In this document: positions 25,771-35,478 of the stretch, piece after piece
Numbering within the stretch: position 1 is the first letter of the stretch
Layout of the letters: every line of letters starts with the position of its first letter
Assembly (NCBI GenBank): GCA_019636345.1
Contig: JAHBXQ010000004.1
Location: 186,001-250,000, forward strand
Source: Pirellulales bacterium
GTDB lineage: Bacteria > Planctomycetota > Planctomycetia > Pirellulales > Lacipirellulaceae
Direction of reading: 5' to 3'
Length of the DNA stretch: 64,000 nt
Program-made: the position numbers and the translations under genes
The notes under the pieces: model-generated
Database searches by the model: none
What the model saw: only the letters and a program-made list of their open reading frames with translations
What the model was told of the DNA's origin: nothing

Positions 25771-25865
25771 CAAGCGAGAGTACGCTCCTGCCGGAAATCG
25801 CACCTCGGATTGCGCCATGCGGCGCTTCCGAATCGTCTGCGATACGCCGTGATCGAACGGATCGC

Positions 25866-26456
25866 CTAGCGACGACTATTCGCCGGCTGCGGATAGTAGC
25901 CCAACGTGTTCTGGAACACGGCGGCATGGCCGGTCGGGGCCAATGTGCTAGACCCCGACGTCTCGAACGGAGGCCGTGCGGCCATCGAGTTCAACTGATG
26001 CTGGAACCGGGCGTTCTGCGCCTGCTGTTGTTGAATTGCCCGCTGCTGATCAATTTGCGGGCGCACTTGGGTGTAGTAGTTCGTCGCGGTCGATGAGAAC
26101 GGCGAGGAAAGGCTCAAATACGGAGTTACCGACGGCGAGTTGTTTGCACCCGAAAACGGCTTCACGGTCGGACGCGCCGGCCCGGCATTCTGAGCAACCC
26201 CTGCAAAGTAATTCTTCGTATACTGATTGCTCATTGCGATGTTCTGTTGGGAAAAACTGCCCACGCTGAGCGCGCGACCAACGGCGCCACGAACCTGCGC
26301 TTGGACCGAATACCGGCTCGCAGTCGAACGTTGCCGTACGGTGTTCAGTGCAAACTCTGTGTAGTTCGCCGATTGCGCAGCGGCATAGCTGGGGACGATT
26401 TGCGCCACGCATAGCGTAACGATAGCCGTCAGACATACGCGATGTTGCATCGACAT
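25866..26456 (-). CDS. Small secreted protein of unknown function
   Basis: I do not recognise a family for this 196-aa protein. It has a clear signal peptide at about residues 1-27, with cleavage near AAAQS. The mature part is rich in Gln, Asn, Ser, Thr and Tyr, with a Gln-rich patch (QQRAIQQQQAQNARFQHQ) near residue 140, and no Cys. The start at 26456 is well supported by AAGGAG 7 nt upstream. Base composition looks lower in GC than the flanking kinase and dehydratase genes. It is convergent with the kinase gene. It may be a surface or matrix component, but that is only a guess from composition. Confidence 0.75.
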   Translation of the reverse strand: MSMQHRVCLTAIVTLCVAQIVPSYAAAQSANYTEFALNTVRQRSTASRYSVQAQVRGAVGRALSVGSFSQQNIAMSNQYTKNYFAGVAQNAGPARPTVKPFSGANNSPSVTPYLSLSSPFSSTATNYYTQVRPQIDQQRAIQQQQAQNARFQHQLNSMAARPPFETSGSSTLAPTGHAAVFQNTLGYYPQPANSRR

Positions 26457-26864
26457 GGTTGGGCTCCTTAACAACAAGTCTCGTCGATCGCGGAACATAT
26501 TGCCGCGGACACTCGCCGGGACCTCTTGCTACCAACATTCTAGTCAGCCCCCCCTCCTGGGGACAAACAATACCCGCGGGAATCGGGCTGAATGACGGAT
26601 CAAACGCCTCTGTCCTCCGCATATTCGCGCCGCTAGAGGCCGCAAGACCGTCACGACCCGAGCCATGACGGTATCGATGATGGTAGACGGGCTGAAGATG
26701 TTCGAATTGCGACGACGGCGGCCCCGGCTGCGTGAACCGGCCTTGGTCGTGCATAGAAAGCAGATGGCGGACTTGCGAACGGCAGGAAGGAACAGGGCGT
26801 TCACGAAACGGTCCGACAGAGGATTCGGTTAGCGACGTCGAACTTCGCCGGACTCCTGGCAGCA
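26457..26864. other. Intergenic region, no gene seen
   Basis: About 410 bases between two minus-strand genes. Apart from the AAGGAG ribosome binding site of the secreted-protein gene at 26464-26469 (minus strand) I see no clear promoter, hairpin or coding sequence. Confidence 0.5.
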
Positions 26865-27971
26865 TTACCCTTGCGTCAATAGGGGGCCTCGTTCAGCCCC
26901 ACGGCAACTACTTCCATTATGCTCCGCCGTCTGCCGCGCGAGCGACTTCTCGGCCGCCGCGACCCACTTGGGATTCTCCAGATACCAAGTTACGGTCGCC
27001 GCCAGTCCCGCCTCGAGCGGCGTCCGCGGGGCCCAGCCGAGCCGCTGTTGCGTCGCCGTCGCGTCGAGCGCATACCGCCGATCGTGTCCCGGTCGATCCG
27101 TCGTCGCGGCGATCAGTTCGCGACGATGGCGGCCGTCGTTGCGATATCGATCGACCTCGTCGCAGATATGTTCGACGATCCGTCGATTCGACCAACACGC
27201 ATTGCCGCCCACGAGAACCCGCTCGCCGACGACTCCGCGAGCCAGCGCCAAGCGCAACGCCCGGCAGCCGTCGTCGACGTGCAACCAATCGCGCTCGTGA
27301 AGCCCGTCGCCGTACAACGGCAGCGGCTCCCCGCGATCGGCGCACAGGATCATCTTGGGGACGAGTTTCTCAGGAAGCTGTTGCGGGCCGTAGTGGTTGC
27401 ACGGGTTGACGATCACTACGGGCAGGTCGTACGTTTGCCCGAATGCGCGGGCCAGTAGCTCGCCTCCCGCCTTTGAAGCCGAGTACGGCGAACTGGGTTG
27501 CAGCGGACTAGCGGACGTAAACCGTTCGCTCGGCGCGGCCGAGCCGAAGACCTCGTCGGTCGAGACGTGCAAAAACCGGAACCCCTCCTGCTCGTCATTC
27601 GGTCGTGAGCGGAGCCAGCGGGTCGTTTCCTCGAGCAGAACGGCGGTTCCCAGTACATTGGCCTGCACGAACCCGGCGGGCTCGACGATCGAACGGTCGA
27701 CGTGCGACTCGGCCGCCAGATGTACGATCGCCCGGGGGCGGCGCTCCTGCAGCAAGCGGCGGACTAAGTCCGCGTCCCCTACGTCGCCGACGACGAGCTC
27801 GTGTCGCGGATCGTTCAGCGCTTCGCCGAGCGACTCTCGCAGGCCGGCGTAGGTCAACGCGTCGAGGTTGACCACATCGTCGGCCTCCTCGGCCAACCAT
27901 TGGCGCACGAAGTTGCTGCCGATGAACCCGGCCCCGCCCGTGACCAGCACTGTCGATCGCGTTCTGCCCAT
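26865..27971 (-). CDS. rfbB: dTDP-glucose 4,6-dehydratase (RfbB-type SDR)
   Basis: A 368-aa extended short-chain dehydrogenase/reductase. It matches dTDP-glucose 4,6-dehydratase, which converts dTDP-glucose to dTDP-4-keto-6-deoxyglucose for rhamnose and other deoxysugars. The NAD-binding motif TGGAGFIGSNFV is at about residues 11-22. LAAESHVDRSI, the catalytic STDEVFG segment (Thr-Asp-Glu), and YSASKAGGE (Tyr-x-x-x-Lys) follow in order, then NHYGPQQLPEKLVPKMI and GDGLHERDWLHVDD. The C-terminal extension of about 30 residues is unremarkable. AGGAG directly abuts the ATG at 27971, an unusually tight ribosome binding site. No other rhamnose gene is adjacent. It diverges from a DUF2270 gene. Confidence 0.92.
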   Translation of the reverse strand: MGRTRSTVLVTGGAGFIGSNFVRQWLAEEADDVVNLDALTYAGLRESLGEALNDPRHELVVGDVGDADLVRRLLQERRPRAIVHLAAESHVDRSIVEPAGFVQANVLGTAVLLEETTRWLRSRPNDEQEGFRFLHVSTDEVFGSAAPSERFTSASPLQPSSPYSASKAGGELLARAFGQTYDLPVVIVNPCNHYGPQQLPEKLVPKMILCADRGEPLPLYGDGLHERDWLHVDDGCRALRLALARGVVGERVLVGGNACWSNRRIVEHICDEVDRYRNDGRHRRELIAATTDRPGHDRRYALDATATQQRLGWAPRTPLEAGLAATVTWYLENPKWVAAAEKSLARQTAEHNGSSCRGAERGPLLTQG

Positions 27972-27987
27972 CTCCTGAGTTTAGCCC

Positions 27988-28022
27988 GCCCCCGCCGGGG
28001 GCAGAAGCAATTTTGGTATAGT
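27988..28022. promoter_or_regulatory. Divergent promoter region with palindrome and -10-like hexamer
   Basis: A perfect 15-bp palindrome (GCCCCCG-C-CGGGGGC) spans 27988-28002. TATAGT at 28017-28022 is a possible -10 for the plus-strand DUF2270 gene, 36 bp before its ATG; no -35 consensus is apparent. Function is inferred only from position between divergent genes. Confidence 0.35.
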
Positions 28023-28057
28023 GGGCTCGTCCCCCTCGTCTCGACGCGGAGAACGCC

Positions 28058-28768
28058 ATGGATCCAACCCCGCCTCCGCAACCGTTCAACGCCTCGCTCG
28101 CGGGGGAGTCCCCCGAGTTCTCCAGCAGCGAGGACGTGACGGCGATCGTCCATTTCTATCGGGCTGAAATGCACCGCTCGACTTTGTGGCGGATGCGGCT
28201 TGACACGACGACCAATTGGGCGATTCTAGCGACGACCGCCGTGGTGACGTACAGCTTCAGTCAGGCCGAGCACTCGCATGCGTCGCTGCTGGTGGGGATG
28301 CTCATGGTGCTCACGTTTCTGAGCATTGAGGCGCGGCGTTTTCGGATCCTTGCCGTGTGGCGCGAGCGGACTCGGACGCTTGAGCAAAACTTCTTCGCGC
28401 CGATCTTCATGAGCGACCCCGTCGCGGCCGAACCGGGGTGGGCTCGCAAGCTGGCTTCCGAACTCAAGAAGCCCGAATTCACGATGACGCGAATGCAAGC
28501 GATTCGCGTACGGCTGGCAAGCAACTACATGCCGCTGTTCGGGCTGCTGTTGCTATGCTGGCTGGTGAAGGTCCACTCTGCAGCCGAAGACCAGACGCTG
28601 ACTCTGGCCCGGTGGATCGACGGCATGGGCGTAGGGTTGATCCCCGGAGAGATCGTTGGCTCCGTCGTCGCTGCCGTCTATGTTGCGCTGATCGCGATCC
28701 GTGCGACTAGTCGCGAGATCACCAGCGAGGAGGATCTGTTCCATGATGCCTGCTCACCCGAGTGCTGA
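28058..28768 (+). CDS. DUF2270 membrane protein
   Basis: A 236-aa inner-membrane protein of the DUF2270 family, whose function is unknown. The family hallmark HFYRAEMHRSTLWRMRLDTTTNWAI is at about residues 31-55. Two hydrophobic segments follow directly (about 55-90). The middle region is RRFRILAVWRERTRTLEQNFFAPIF, and two more hydrophobic segments lie near 155-175 and 190-215. The C-terminus is acidic. The ATG at 28058 precedes a Pro-rich start. It is divergent from the dehydratase gene and convergent with a DUF1559 gene, 33 bp away, so it is a single-gene unit. Confidence 0.85.
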   Translation: MDPTPPPQPFNASLAGESPEFSSSEDVTAIVHFYRAEMHRSTLWRMRLDTTTNWAILATTAVVTYSFSQAEHSHASLLVGMLMVLTFLSIEARRFRILAVWRERTRTLEQNFFAPIFMSDPVAAEPGWARKLASELKKPEFTMTRMQAIRVRLASNYMPLFGLLLLCWLVKVHSAAEDQTLTLARWIDGMGVGLIPGEIVGSVVAAVYVALIAIRATSREITSEEDLFHDACSPEC

Positions 28769-28801
28769 GCGGCGTTGCGGCGAAGCTGCGAGCGAGTCAA
28801 C

Positions 28802-29746
28802 TCAGTCGGTAAACACGTCGTCCGGAACCCGCCCGCCGTCGCCGATTGCAGCCAGCATGGTCAATGTCTCGATCGCCGTGTCGTGCGACACTCCGTGCAC
28901 GCTGCCGTCGAGGAACGCAAAATGGCTGACCCCCGGATGGTCGCTCCCGAATTTGCCGGGGTAGTCGTCGTCGTTGCCGTTCGGGAAGCCGGCCGAGCTG
29001 CGTCGCACGACGGTGTGGCGAGCGTCGCCGGCGAATATGGCCGTGTCGCCCTGCCGAAGGTGGTAGAGCCCTTCGTCGCCCGTCGTCGGCGGCGGGGGAA
29101 GGTGCTTCTCGCCTAGGGCGTAGGTCATCGACAACCCGTCGGTCACCTGACGAGCGCTAATCCGCGACCGGGTGTACATCGGGCCGAACTGCGTCTCGTC
29201 GAATTGATCCTGGCCTTCCATCCCGTGCCGCGTGCTCGTGCCTGAGTTGGCCGCGTAATCTCCGCCCGCGGCGACGCCGCGCACCTTCGAGGGAGCATCG
29301 TCGTCGTCAAAGTCGCGATCAGCCGCCGGGCTGCGACGCGACGGGCAGAACATCACGTTCAGCGGGCTGCGCATCGCCAACGCGTTCACGTCGGCGTCGA
29401 CCCGCTGGTCGCGAACAAATGCGTCGTGCATTGCCTGCTGTTCCAGGTACGGAAGAATCAGAAACGCCCAGGATACGGCGTACTGGTCGTTGCCGCTTGG
29501 GTAGCGGGGCGTCCCCGCTCGGGCCGAGGGGAAGTGCCCCCGGGCGTCGTGAAACGTCTGTACCGCGAGTCCCAATTGCCGCAGGTGATTCTGGCATTGG
29601 GTCCGCCGGGCCGCCTCACGCGCCGACTGAATTGCCGGCAAGAGCAACGCGAGTAGGATGCCGATGATCGCAATCACCACCAACAGCTCCACGAGCGTAA
29701 ACCCCGCAACACGTCGAACCGACGAGCGACTAGAAACAGAAGACAT
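28802..29746 (-). CDS. DUF1559 prepilin-type secreted protein
   Basis: A 314-aa member of the same planctomycete family as the gene at the left edge of the window. The prepilin motif [34 protein letters not shown] (split) begins at about residue 15, with cleavage expected after Gly15. QCQNHLRQLGLAVQTFHDARGHFPSA follows, and the C-terminal HPGVSHFAFLDGSVHGVSHD segment is the family's H-x-GG/DGSV motif. The ATG at 29746 is chosen because it immediately precedes a short Ser/Arg leader; the upstream frame is not leader-like. Function is unknown; the pilin-like N-terminus implies type II/IV-type export. It is about 50 aa shorter than the first copy. Confidence 0.9.
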   Translation of the reverse strand: MSSVSSRSSVRRVAGFTLVELLVVIAIIGILLALLLPAIQSAREAARRTQCQNHLRQLGLAVQTFHDARGHFPSARAGTPRYPSGNDQYAVSWAFLILPYLEQQAMHDAFVRDQRVDADVNALAMRSPLNVMFCPSRRSPAADRDFDDDDAPSKVRGVAAGGDYAANSGTSTRHGMEGQDQFDETQFGPMYTRSRISARQVTDGLSMTYALGEKHLPPPPTTGDEGLYHLRQGDTAIFAGDARHTVVRRSSAGFPNGNDDDYPGKFGSDHPGVSHFAFLDGSVHGVSHDTAIETLTMLAAIGDGGRVPDDVFTD

Positions 29747-30052
29747 GACACTCACCGCGACGATTGCCAATGGATGCAAGAACCCAAGACGCGGCCACGA
29801 CCGTCGCACCGCAAAGGCGACGGATGCTAAACCATCCGCACGCCGCGACCGCTCCGCGGACCGCTGCGACGGCTTCCGCCGCAAGCTCAGCAAACCGCAA
29901 CTCGCTCCGGCCGGCAACAGCCGCTCTGCTCCGGACGTGGGCGAACTTACATAGCCGCACCGTTCGGTCTGCTAGCTCACGCCCCGAGGCCGCGCGGTTG
30001 TTCGTGGCCCTGGGGTCAAAGCGGAGTTGAGCCCAGAAGGCGGGTTACAGAT
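29747..30052. other. Intergenic region, no gene seen
   Basis: About 305 bases between tadA and the DUF1559 gene, both on the minus strand. No coding sequence or strong hairpin is visible; it presumably carries the DUF1559 promoter. Confidence 0.5.
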
Positions 30053-30514
30053 CTATCCCCGCTCTTGCCGCTTCCGGCGGAAGAACTCCCGCAAGATCTC
30101 GCCGCAAGGCTCGGCGAGCACCCCGGGGACGACCTCGCAGCGGTGATTGAGCCGGGGGTCTTCCAGGATTTGGAACAAACTTCGGGCCGCCCCCGCCTTG
30201 GGGTCGTCGGCCCCGTACACGACCCGCGGCACGCGGGCCTGGACGATCGCCCCCGCGCACATCGGGCATGGTTCCAGCGTCACGAACAACGTGCAGCCCG
30301 ACAGCCGCCAACTCGCCAACGATTCAGCCGCCTGCGTAATTGCGATCATCTCAGCGTGAGCTGTCGGGTCGTGCAACTGTTCGCGCTGGTTGTGGGCCGC
30401 GGCGATCACCCGCCCTTCATGAACCACGACCGCCCCCACCGGCGTCTCGTCCTCGTATGCCGCGGCCTGGGCCTCGGCCAACGCCAACTGCATATAGAGC
30501 TCGTCAGTTGACAT
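30053..30514 (-). CDS. tadA: tRNA-specific adenosine deaminase (TadA)
   Basis: A 153-aa zinc deaminase that converts A34 to inosine in tRNA-Arg. The zinc and catalytic motifs are complete: TAHAEMIAI (His and the proton-shuttle Glu) at about residues 51-59, and [30 protein letters not shown] (two Cys ligands) at about 80-109. The N-terminus [31 protein letters not shown] is standard, and length is normal for TadA. A general cytosine or guanine deaminase is less likely because of the DPKAGA segment. It lies downstream of the UDP-xylose synthase gene, separated by 177 bp that contain a repeat, so cotranscription is doubtful. Confidence 0.93.
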   Translation of the reverse strand: MSTDELYMQLALAEAQAAAYEDETPVGAVVVHEGRVIAAAHNQREQLHDPTAHAEMIAITQAAESLASWRLSGCTLFVTLEPCPMCAGAIVQARVPRVVYGADDPKAGAARSLFQILEDPRLNHRCEVVPGVLAEPCGEILREFFRRKRQERG

Positions 30515-30596
30515 GCTGGCGATTACTGGGGAGGTCGAGGCTCTAGCGAAGCGAGACGGCCTGCTTCGCAGAGGGCCGGAGTTCGCTGAGCGGGGT

Positions 30597-30660
30597 TAAC
30601 GACGAACGACCAAGCACCAACGACCAAGGCGTCTTGCGGTCCGAGAATCGACGCTTGGTC
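30597..30660. repeat. ACGACCAA-type tandem motif with hairpin
   Basis: The plus strand carries iterated variants of CGACCAA/CACCAA from about 30597 to 30628. GACCAAGGCGTC (30622-30633) and GACGCTTGGTC (30650-30660) form an imperfect stem with a 1-nt bulge. It lies 31 bp beyond the stop of the minus-strand UDP-xylose synthase gene and may form its 3' end; no T-run is seen. Confidence 0.5.
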
Positions 30661-30691
30661 AATGCTCATGCTATCTGCGGTGAAACTGCCG

Positions 30692-31669
30692 TCAGTAATT
30701 CGGCGTCGGCGCCCGGTAGTCCGCCATGTTGATCGTCTTGAACCACGCAATCGTCTTGGTCAACCCTTCGCGGAGCGGGGTCTTGGGCTCCCAGCCTCCC
30801 AGATGCTTTCTGGCGAGCGAGATGTCGGGCCGCCGCCGCGTCGGATCGTCGGCCGGCAACGGGCGCTCGACGAGCTTCGACTTCGACTCGGTCAATTCGA
30901 TCACCAGCTCGGCCAGCTCGCGGATCGTAAACTCGCCCTGATTGCCGATGTTCACCGGGCCAATGAAATCGTCAGGCCCGTTCATCATCCGCACGATCCC
31001 TTCCGCCAGATCGTCGCGGTAACAGAAGCTGCGGGTCTGCGAACCGTCGCCGAACACGGTAATGTCCTCCCCGGCGAGCGCCTGCCGGATAAAGTTCGAC
31101 ACGACTCGCCCGTCGTACGGGTGCATCCGCGGCCCATAGGTGTTGAAGATTCGTACGATCCGGACGTTGACCCTGTTCATGCGGTGGTAATCGACGAACA
31201 GCGTCTCGGCCGCCCGCTTGCCTTCGTCGTAGCACGCCCGCGGGCCGATCGGGTTCACCGAGCCGCGGTAGCTCTCGTGCTGCGGATGGACCTCGGGGTC
31301 GCCGTATACTTCGCTTGTCGACGCTTGCAACACCTTGGCCCGGCATCGTTTGGCGAGCCCAAGCATATGGATTGCGCCCAGCACGGAGGTCTTCATCGTC
31401 TTGATCGGGTTGTACTGGTAGTGGCCCGGCGCTGCGGGACAAGCCATGTTGTAGATCTCGTCGACCTCCAAAAAAATCGGGTGCGTAATATCGTGCCGCA
31501 CCAACTCAAAATTCGGCTGCCCCAGCAGATGAGCGACGTTTGACTTCTGACTCGTGAAGAAATTGTCGACGCAGATCACGTCGTGCCCTTCGCCGACGAG
31601 CCGCTCGCACAGATGCGACCCCAAGAACCCGGCGCCGCCGGTAACGAGAATGCGTTTGATCGCGGACAT
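30692..31669 (-). CDS. UDP-glucuronate decarboxylase (UDP-xylose synthase)
   Basis: A 325-aa extended SDR enzyme that oxidises and decarboxylates UDP-glucuronate to UDP-xylose, a precursor for surface polysaccharide. Motifs in order: [20 protein letters not shown] (about residues 5-24), [15 protein letters not shown], the family-specific [55 protein letters not shown] (catalytic Tyr and Lys), and [22 protein letters not shown]. This combination separates UXS from UDP-glucose epimerases. The ATG at 31669 ([11 protein letters not shown]) is preferred to one four codons upstream. It lies between dnaE and tadA on the minus strand. Polysaccharide genes are not clustered here, apart from the dehydratase 3 kb away. 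Confidence 0.93.
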   Translation of the reverse strand: MSAIKRILVTGGAGFLGSHLCERLVGEGHDVICVDNFFTSQKSNVAHLLGQPNFELVRHDITHPIFLEVDEIYNMACPAAPGHYQYNPIKTMKTSVLGAIHMLGLAKRCRAKVLQASTSEVYGDPEVHPQHESYRGSVNPIGPRACYDEGKRAAETLFVDYHRMNRVNVRIVRIFNTYGPRMHPYDGRVVSNFIRQALAGEDITVFGDGSQTRSFCYRDDLAEGIVRMMNGPDDFIGPVNIGNQGEFTIRELAELVIELTESKSKLVERPLPADDPTRRRPDISLARKHLGGWEPKTPLREGLTKTIAWFKTINMADYRAPTPNY

Positions 31670-31854
31670 AAGCCAGTGCATCCCAATGATTGACAGTCGC
31701 GTAGTCAGGGTCTCTTGCGTTGCGTTGTTGCGTCGTGCGCCGCACGTCAGGTGCGTGAAACCGGCGCCAAGTTGCGAAGCGACGAACGCGGCAGCGAAGG
31801 CTCTATCCTAATCGAGAACCCAAACCCTGCGAGCGGGTCGGGCGCCGAACTTGT

Positions 31855-34800
31855 TCACCGCGGCCGCCGCCCGCGACCGTTTCCGTGCCCGTTGCCGGCG
31901 CCATTGCCTGCAGGCTGAGGCCGGACGCTTTGCAGGTGGAAGTTCCCGGGTCCCAACAGGCCGTCGACCCGCTCGCGGAGCTCCGGATTGAGCTCGATCT
32001 TAAGCGTCTCGCTGTCGATGAACACGTGCCCTCCCGTCGCCAGGTCGAGTCGCAACTGCAGCTTCTTCGGGCCTGGGTAGCCGCGAACGATCTCGCGCAG
32101 TTGCTCCAGCCGCCGCTCGGCGTCGCCGTTTTGGGCGACGCGAATGACGATCCCGCTGCTGAACCGCGCCTCGAGGTCGGCGATCGGGATCACCTCGTCG
32201 ACGATGACGTTGACCTCCTCGGCGCCGGGGCGTCGGTCGACCTTGCCGCGAATCGCTACGATCGCATCCGGCTGAACGAGCTGCCCGCACTGGGCGAATT
32301 GTTCGGGCCAGAGGATGCAGCGAGCGATCCCCTCCAGGTCCTCGAGGTCCCACATGGCGTACTTCGTCGGCGCCCCGGGGCTGCGCGGGTTCTTGGTGTG
32401 CGAGAACTTAATCGCCGCGATCATCCCCCCCATCAACAGTTCGCTGCGATGTTCCATCTGCAGAATCGACTTGCTCGAGTTGGGGCAGAACGTTCGCAGC
32501 GTCGGCTCATACTCGGCCAACGGATGGCTGCTCAGGTAGAAGCCCAGCACCTCTTTTTCCTGGGCGAGCGACTCCTTCTCGCCCCAGGCGGGGACTTCGG
32601 GCAGATCGATCGCGGCGTCGGTCGTTTCTTCCTCGACTTCGTCGAACAACCCCTTCTGCCCCGAACGTCGATCCGCCGCGGCCGCGGCGCCCGACTGCAG
32701 CGCCCGATCGAGCACCGCCATGTACTGGGCCCGATGTCCGCCCAGCTTGTCGAATGCGCCGGCCTTGACGAGCGATTCGATGGTCGCTCGGTTGCACGCC
32801 CCCGGGTCGACTCGTTCACAGAAGTCGAACACGCTGGCGAACGGCCCCTTGGCGACCCGTTCCTGGGCGATTGCTTCGGCCGCCCCGCTGCCGCACGCTT
32901 TGATTGCGCTGAGGCCGAAGTGGATTCTTCCGTTCGCGACCTTGAAGTCCGGATCGCTCGCGTTGACGTCGGGAGGAAGCACATCGATGTTCATCCGCCG
33001 GCAATCTTCCAGGTGCTCGACCAGCGAGTCCTTGCTCTTGAAGTTCCGTCCCGGAATGTCGCACGACAACAAGGCTGCCATGAATTCGACCGGGTAGTGC
33101 GCCTTGAGGTACGCGGTCATGTACGCGATCAGCGCATACGCGGTCGAATGGGACTTGTTGAAGCCGTAACCGGCGAACTTTTCGATCATTTCGAAAAGTT
33201 CGAGCGACTTCTTCGCGTCGAGGCCCTTCTCCTTCGACCCCGCGATGAATTCCTCCTTGTACTTGGCGATCATCGGCAGCTTCTTCTTGCTGATCGCCTT
33301 GATGCAGGTGTACGCGTGAGAGAGCTGAATCCCCCCCAGTCGGTTGAGAATCCGCATCACCTGTTCTTGGTACACCATCACGCCATGCGTTTCGGCGAGC
33401 ACCTCCTCCATGACTGGGTGGGGGTACTCGGCCGGCTTGCGGCCGTGCTTCACTTCGATGTACTGGTCGACCATCCCCCCCTCGAGCGGCCCAGGTCGGT
33501 AGAGGGCGTTGGTGGCGATGACGTCGCGGAAATGGTCCGGTTTCATCCGCTGCAGGAGATCGCGAATGCCGCCGCTTTCGAGCTGGAAGATCCCCTTCGT
33601 CTCCCCCCGGCACAGCAGCGCGTAGGTCTCCTTGTCGTCGAGCGGGAACGCATACGGGTCGACCCGCTCTCCTCGCGACTGCTCGATGAGGTCGACGCTT
33701 CGGGCGAGGATCGTCAGGTTTCTCAGTCCCAGGAAGTCCATCTTCAGCAGGCCCGCCGCCTCGACGTCCCCCATCGCCCATTGGGTGATGACTTCCGTCT
33801 TGCCTTTGACGGTCTGCAGAGGCACGTATTCGTCGACCGGTCGTTCGGCGATCACCACGGCTGCGGCGTGCGTCCCCACGTTGCGAGCCAGCCCCTCGAT
33901 CTTCCGGGCCAAGTCCAACAGCTCCCGAACCTCGGGGTCCTTGTCGTACGCTTGCTTGAGATCTTCGCTCGTTTCGAGCGCCTTGTTGAGCGAGATGCCG
34001 AGTTGGTCCGGCACCATCGCGACGATCTCGTCGACGCGAAAGATCGGCATGCTCATCGTCCGCCCCACGTCGCGGATGGCCGCTCGCGCCGCGAGCGTGC
34101 CGAACGTGCCGATCTGGGCGACGTTCGCTTCGCCGTATTTGTCTTTGACGTACTGGATGACCTCGCCGCGTCGCTCCTTGCAGAAGTCGATGTCGATATC
34201 GGGCGCTTCGAGCCGGCTCTCGTCGAGAAACCGCTCGAACAGCAGGTCGTATCGCAGCGGGCAAACATGGCTCAGCCGCAACGCGTAGCACACGAGCGAC
34301 CCCACGCCCGAACCGCGGGCCGTACACGGAATCTGCTGCTCGACCGCGAACCGGACGAAGTCCCACACGATGAGAAAGTAGTCGCAGAACCCCAGCTTGC
34401 CGATCACGCCAAGCTCGCGATTGAGTCGGTCGTAGACCTCGCGCGACAGGTCGTCGCCCTCCCACCGATCGGCCTGCCCCGCGTACCTGTCCTTGAGCCC
34501 TGCGACGCACAGCTCGCGCAAGTAGTCAAGCGAAGACTTTTGCTCCGGCGGGGCGAATGTCGGGAAGTGCCGTTTGCCCAACTCCAGGTCGATGTCGACC
34601 GAGTCGGCGATTTGCTGCGCGCGCCTCAACGCGTCGGCCTGATCGCTCAGAGCCGCATACATCTCCTCGGGGCTCCGCAGGTAGAACTGATCTCCCTCCA
34701 TACGCATTCGGTTGGCGTCGGTGCGGTACTTGCCCGTGTTGATGCACAACAACACGTCCTGGGCCTCGGCGTCCTCGCGCCGCACGTAGTGGGCGTCGCT

Positions 34801-35478
34801 GGTGGCTACCAGCGGCAGCCCCATTCGCCCCGCGACTTCGACCGCCGCCTCCTTGGCCAGCCGCTGGATCTCCAGCCCGTTGTCCTGGATCTCGATGAAG
34901 TATCGGTCTCCGAACACGCGCGAAAACCACGCGGCGATTTCCATCGCCCGGGCCACCTGTTCCTCGGCCTGGGCGCCGAGCGCCTCGCCCCGTTTGCCGC
35001 TCGAAGCGGCGAGCAGGGCCCGGCTGAATTCGCCGCTGACGCACCCGCTCAGGCAGATAATCCCTTCGCTGTATTCTTCGAGCAGTGCGCGATCGATCCG
35101 CGGCTTGTGGTAGAACCCTTCCAAAAACGCTCGGCTGGCAAGCTTCACCAGATTGCGAAACCCGGTCCGGTTCTGCGCAAGCAGCGTCAAGTGAAAGGTC
35201 GCCTCCTTCGACGACAACGCCCCCGATTTGTCGAACCGGCTTCCCGGCGCAACGTACGCCTCGTAACCCAGCACGGGGTTGATTTCGGCTTCCTTGCAGG
35301 CCTTGTAGAACTCCAGGGCCCCGTACAGATTGCCGTGATCCGTCAGCGCCAGGCCGTTCATTCCCAGCTCTTTCGCCCGCTTCACCAGCCCCTTGATCGG
35401 GCTGGCCCCGTCGAGCAGGCTGAAGTGGCTGTGGCAATGCAGATGAACAAACGACGGAACGACGACGGACTCGCTCAC
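31855..35478 (-). CDS. dnaE: DNA polymerase III subunit alpha (DnaE)
   Basis: A 1207-aa replicative polymerase catalytic subunit. The N-terminal PHP domain starts FVHLHCHSHFSLLDGASP. The palm carries ARGSGVGSLVCYAL and PDIDIDFCKERRGEVI, whose Asp residues bind catalytic metal. VGTHAAAVVIA, DFLGLRNLTIL, TKGIFQLES, NALYRPGPL, MVYQEQVMRI and FNKSHSTAYALIAY are all standard DnaE1 blocks. A helix-hairpin-helix region and an OB domain follow, and the tail is Gly/Asn/Arg-rich. The most likely start is the GTG at 35478 (SESVVVPSFVHLH), because GGGAGGGAG ends 5 nt before it; an in-frame ATG at 35511 has no such signal. It is of the DnaE type without an exonuclease domain, so a separate DnaQ is expected elsewhere. 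Confidence 0.97.
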   Translation of the reverse strand: MSESVVVPSFVHLHCHSHFSLLDGASPIKGLVKRAKELGMNGLALTDHGNLYGALEFYKACKEAEINPVLGYEAYVAPGSRFDKSGALSSKEATFHLTLLAQNRTGFRNLVKLASRAFLEGFYHKPRIDRALLEEYSEGIICLSGCVSGEFSRALLAASSGKRGEALGAQAEEQVARAMEIAAWFSRVFGDRYFIEIQDNGLEIQRLAKEAAVEVAGRMGLPLVATSDAHYVRREDAEAQDVLLCINTGKYRTDANRMRMEGDQFYLRSPEEMYAALSDQADALRRAQQIADSVDIDLELGKRHFPTFAPPEQKSSLDYLRELCVAGLKDRYAGQADRWEGDDLSREVYDRLNRELGVIGKLGFCDYFLIVWDFVRFAVEQQIPCTARGSGVGSLVCYALRLSHVCPLRYDLLFERFLDESRLEAPDIDIDFCKERRGEVIQYVKDKYGEANVAQIGTFGTLAARAAIRDVGRTMSMPIFRVDEIVAMVPDQLGISLNKALETSEDLKQAYDKDPEVRELLDLARKIEGLARNVGTHAAAVVIAERPVDEYVPLQTVKGKTEVITQWAMGDVEAAGLLKMDFLGLRNLTILARSVDLIEQSRGERVDPYAFPLDDKETYALLCRGETKGIFQLESGGIRDLLQRMKPDHFRDVIATNALYRPGPLEGGMVDQYIEVKHGRKPAEYPHPVMEEVLAETHGVMVYQEQVMRILNRLGGIQLSHAYTCIKAISKKKLPMIAKYKEEFIAGSKEKGLDAKKSLELFEMIEKFAGYGFNKSHSTAYALIAYMTAYLKAHYPVEFMAALLSCDIPGRNFKSKDSLVEHLEDCRRMNIDVLPPDVNASDPDFKVANGRIHFGLSAIKACGSGAAEAIAQERVAKGPFASVFDFCERVDPGACNRATIESLVKAGAFDKLGGHRAQYMAVLDRALQSGAAAAADRRSGQKGLFDEVEEETTDAAIDLPEVPAWGEKESLAQEKEVLGFYLSSHPLAEYEPTLRTFCPNSSKSILQMEHRSELLMGGMIAAIKFSHTKNPRSPGAPTKYAMWDLEDLEGIARCILWPEQFAQCGQLVQPDAIVAIRGKVDRRPGAEEVNVIVDEVIPIADLEARFSSGIVIRVAQNGDAERRLEQLREIVRGYPGPKKLQLRLDLATGGHVFIDSETLKIELNPELRERVDGLLGPGNFHLQSVRPQPAGNGAGNGHGNGRGRRPR

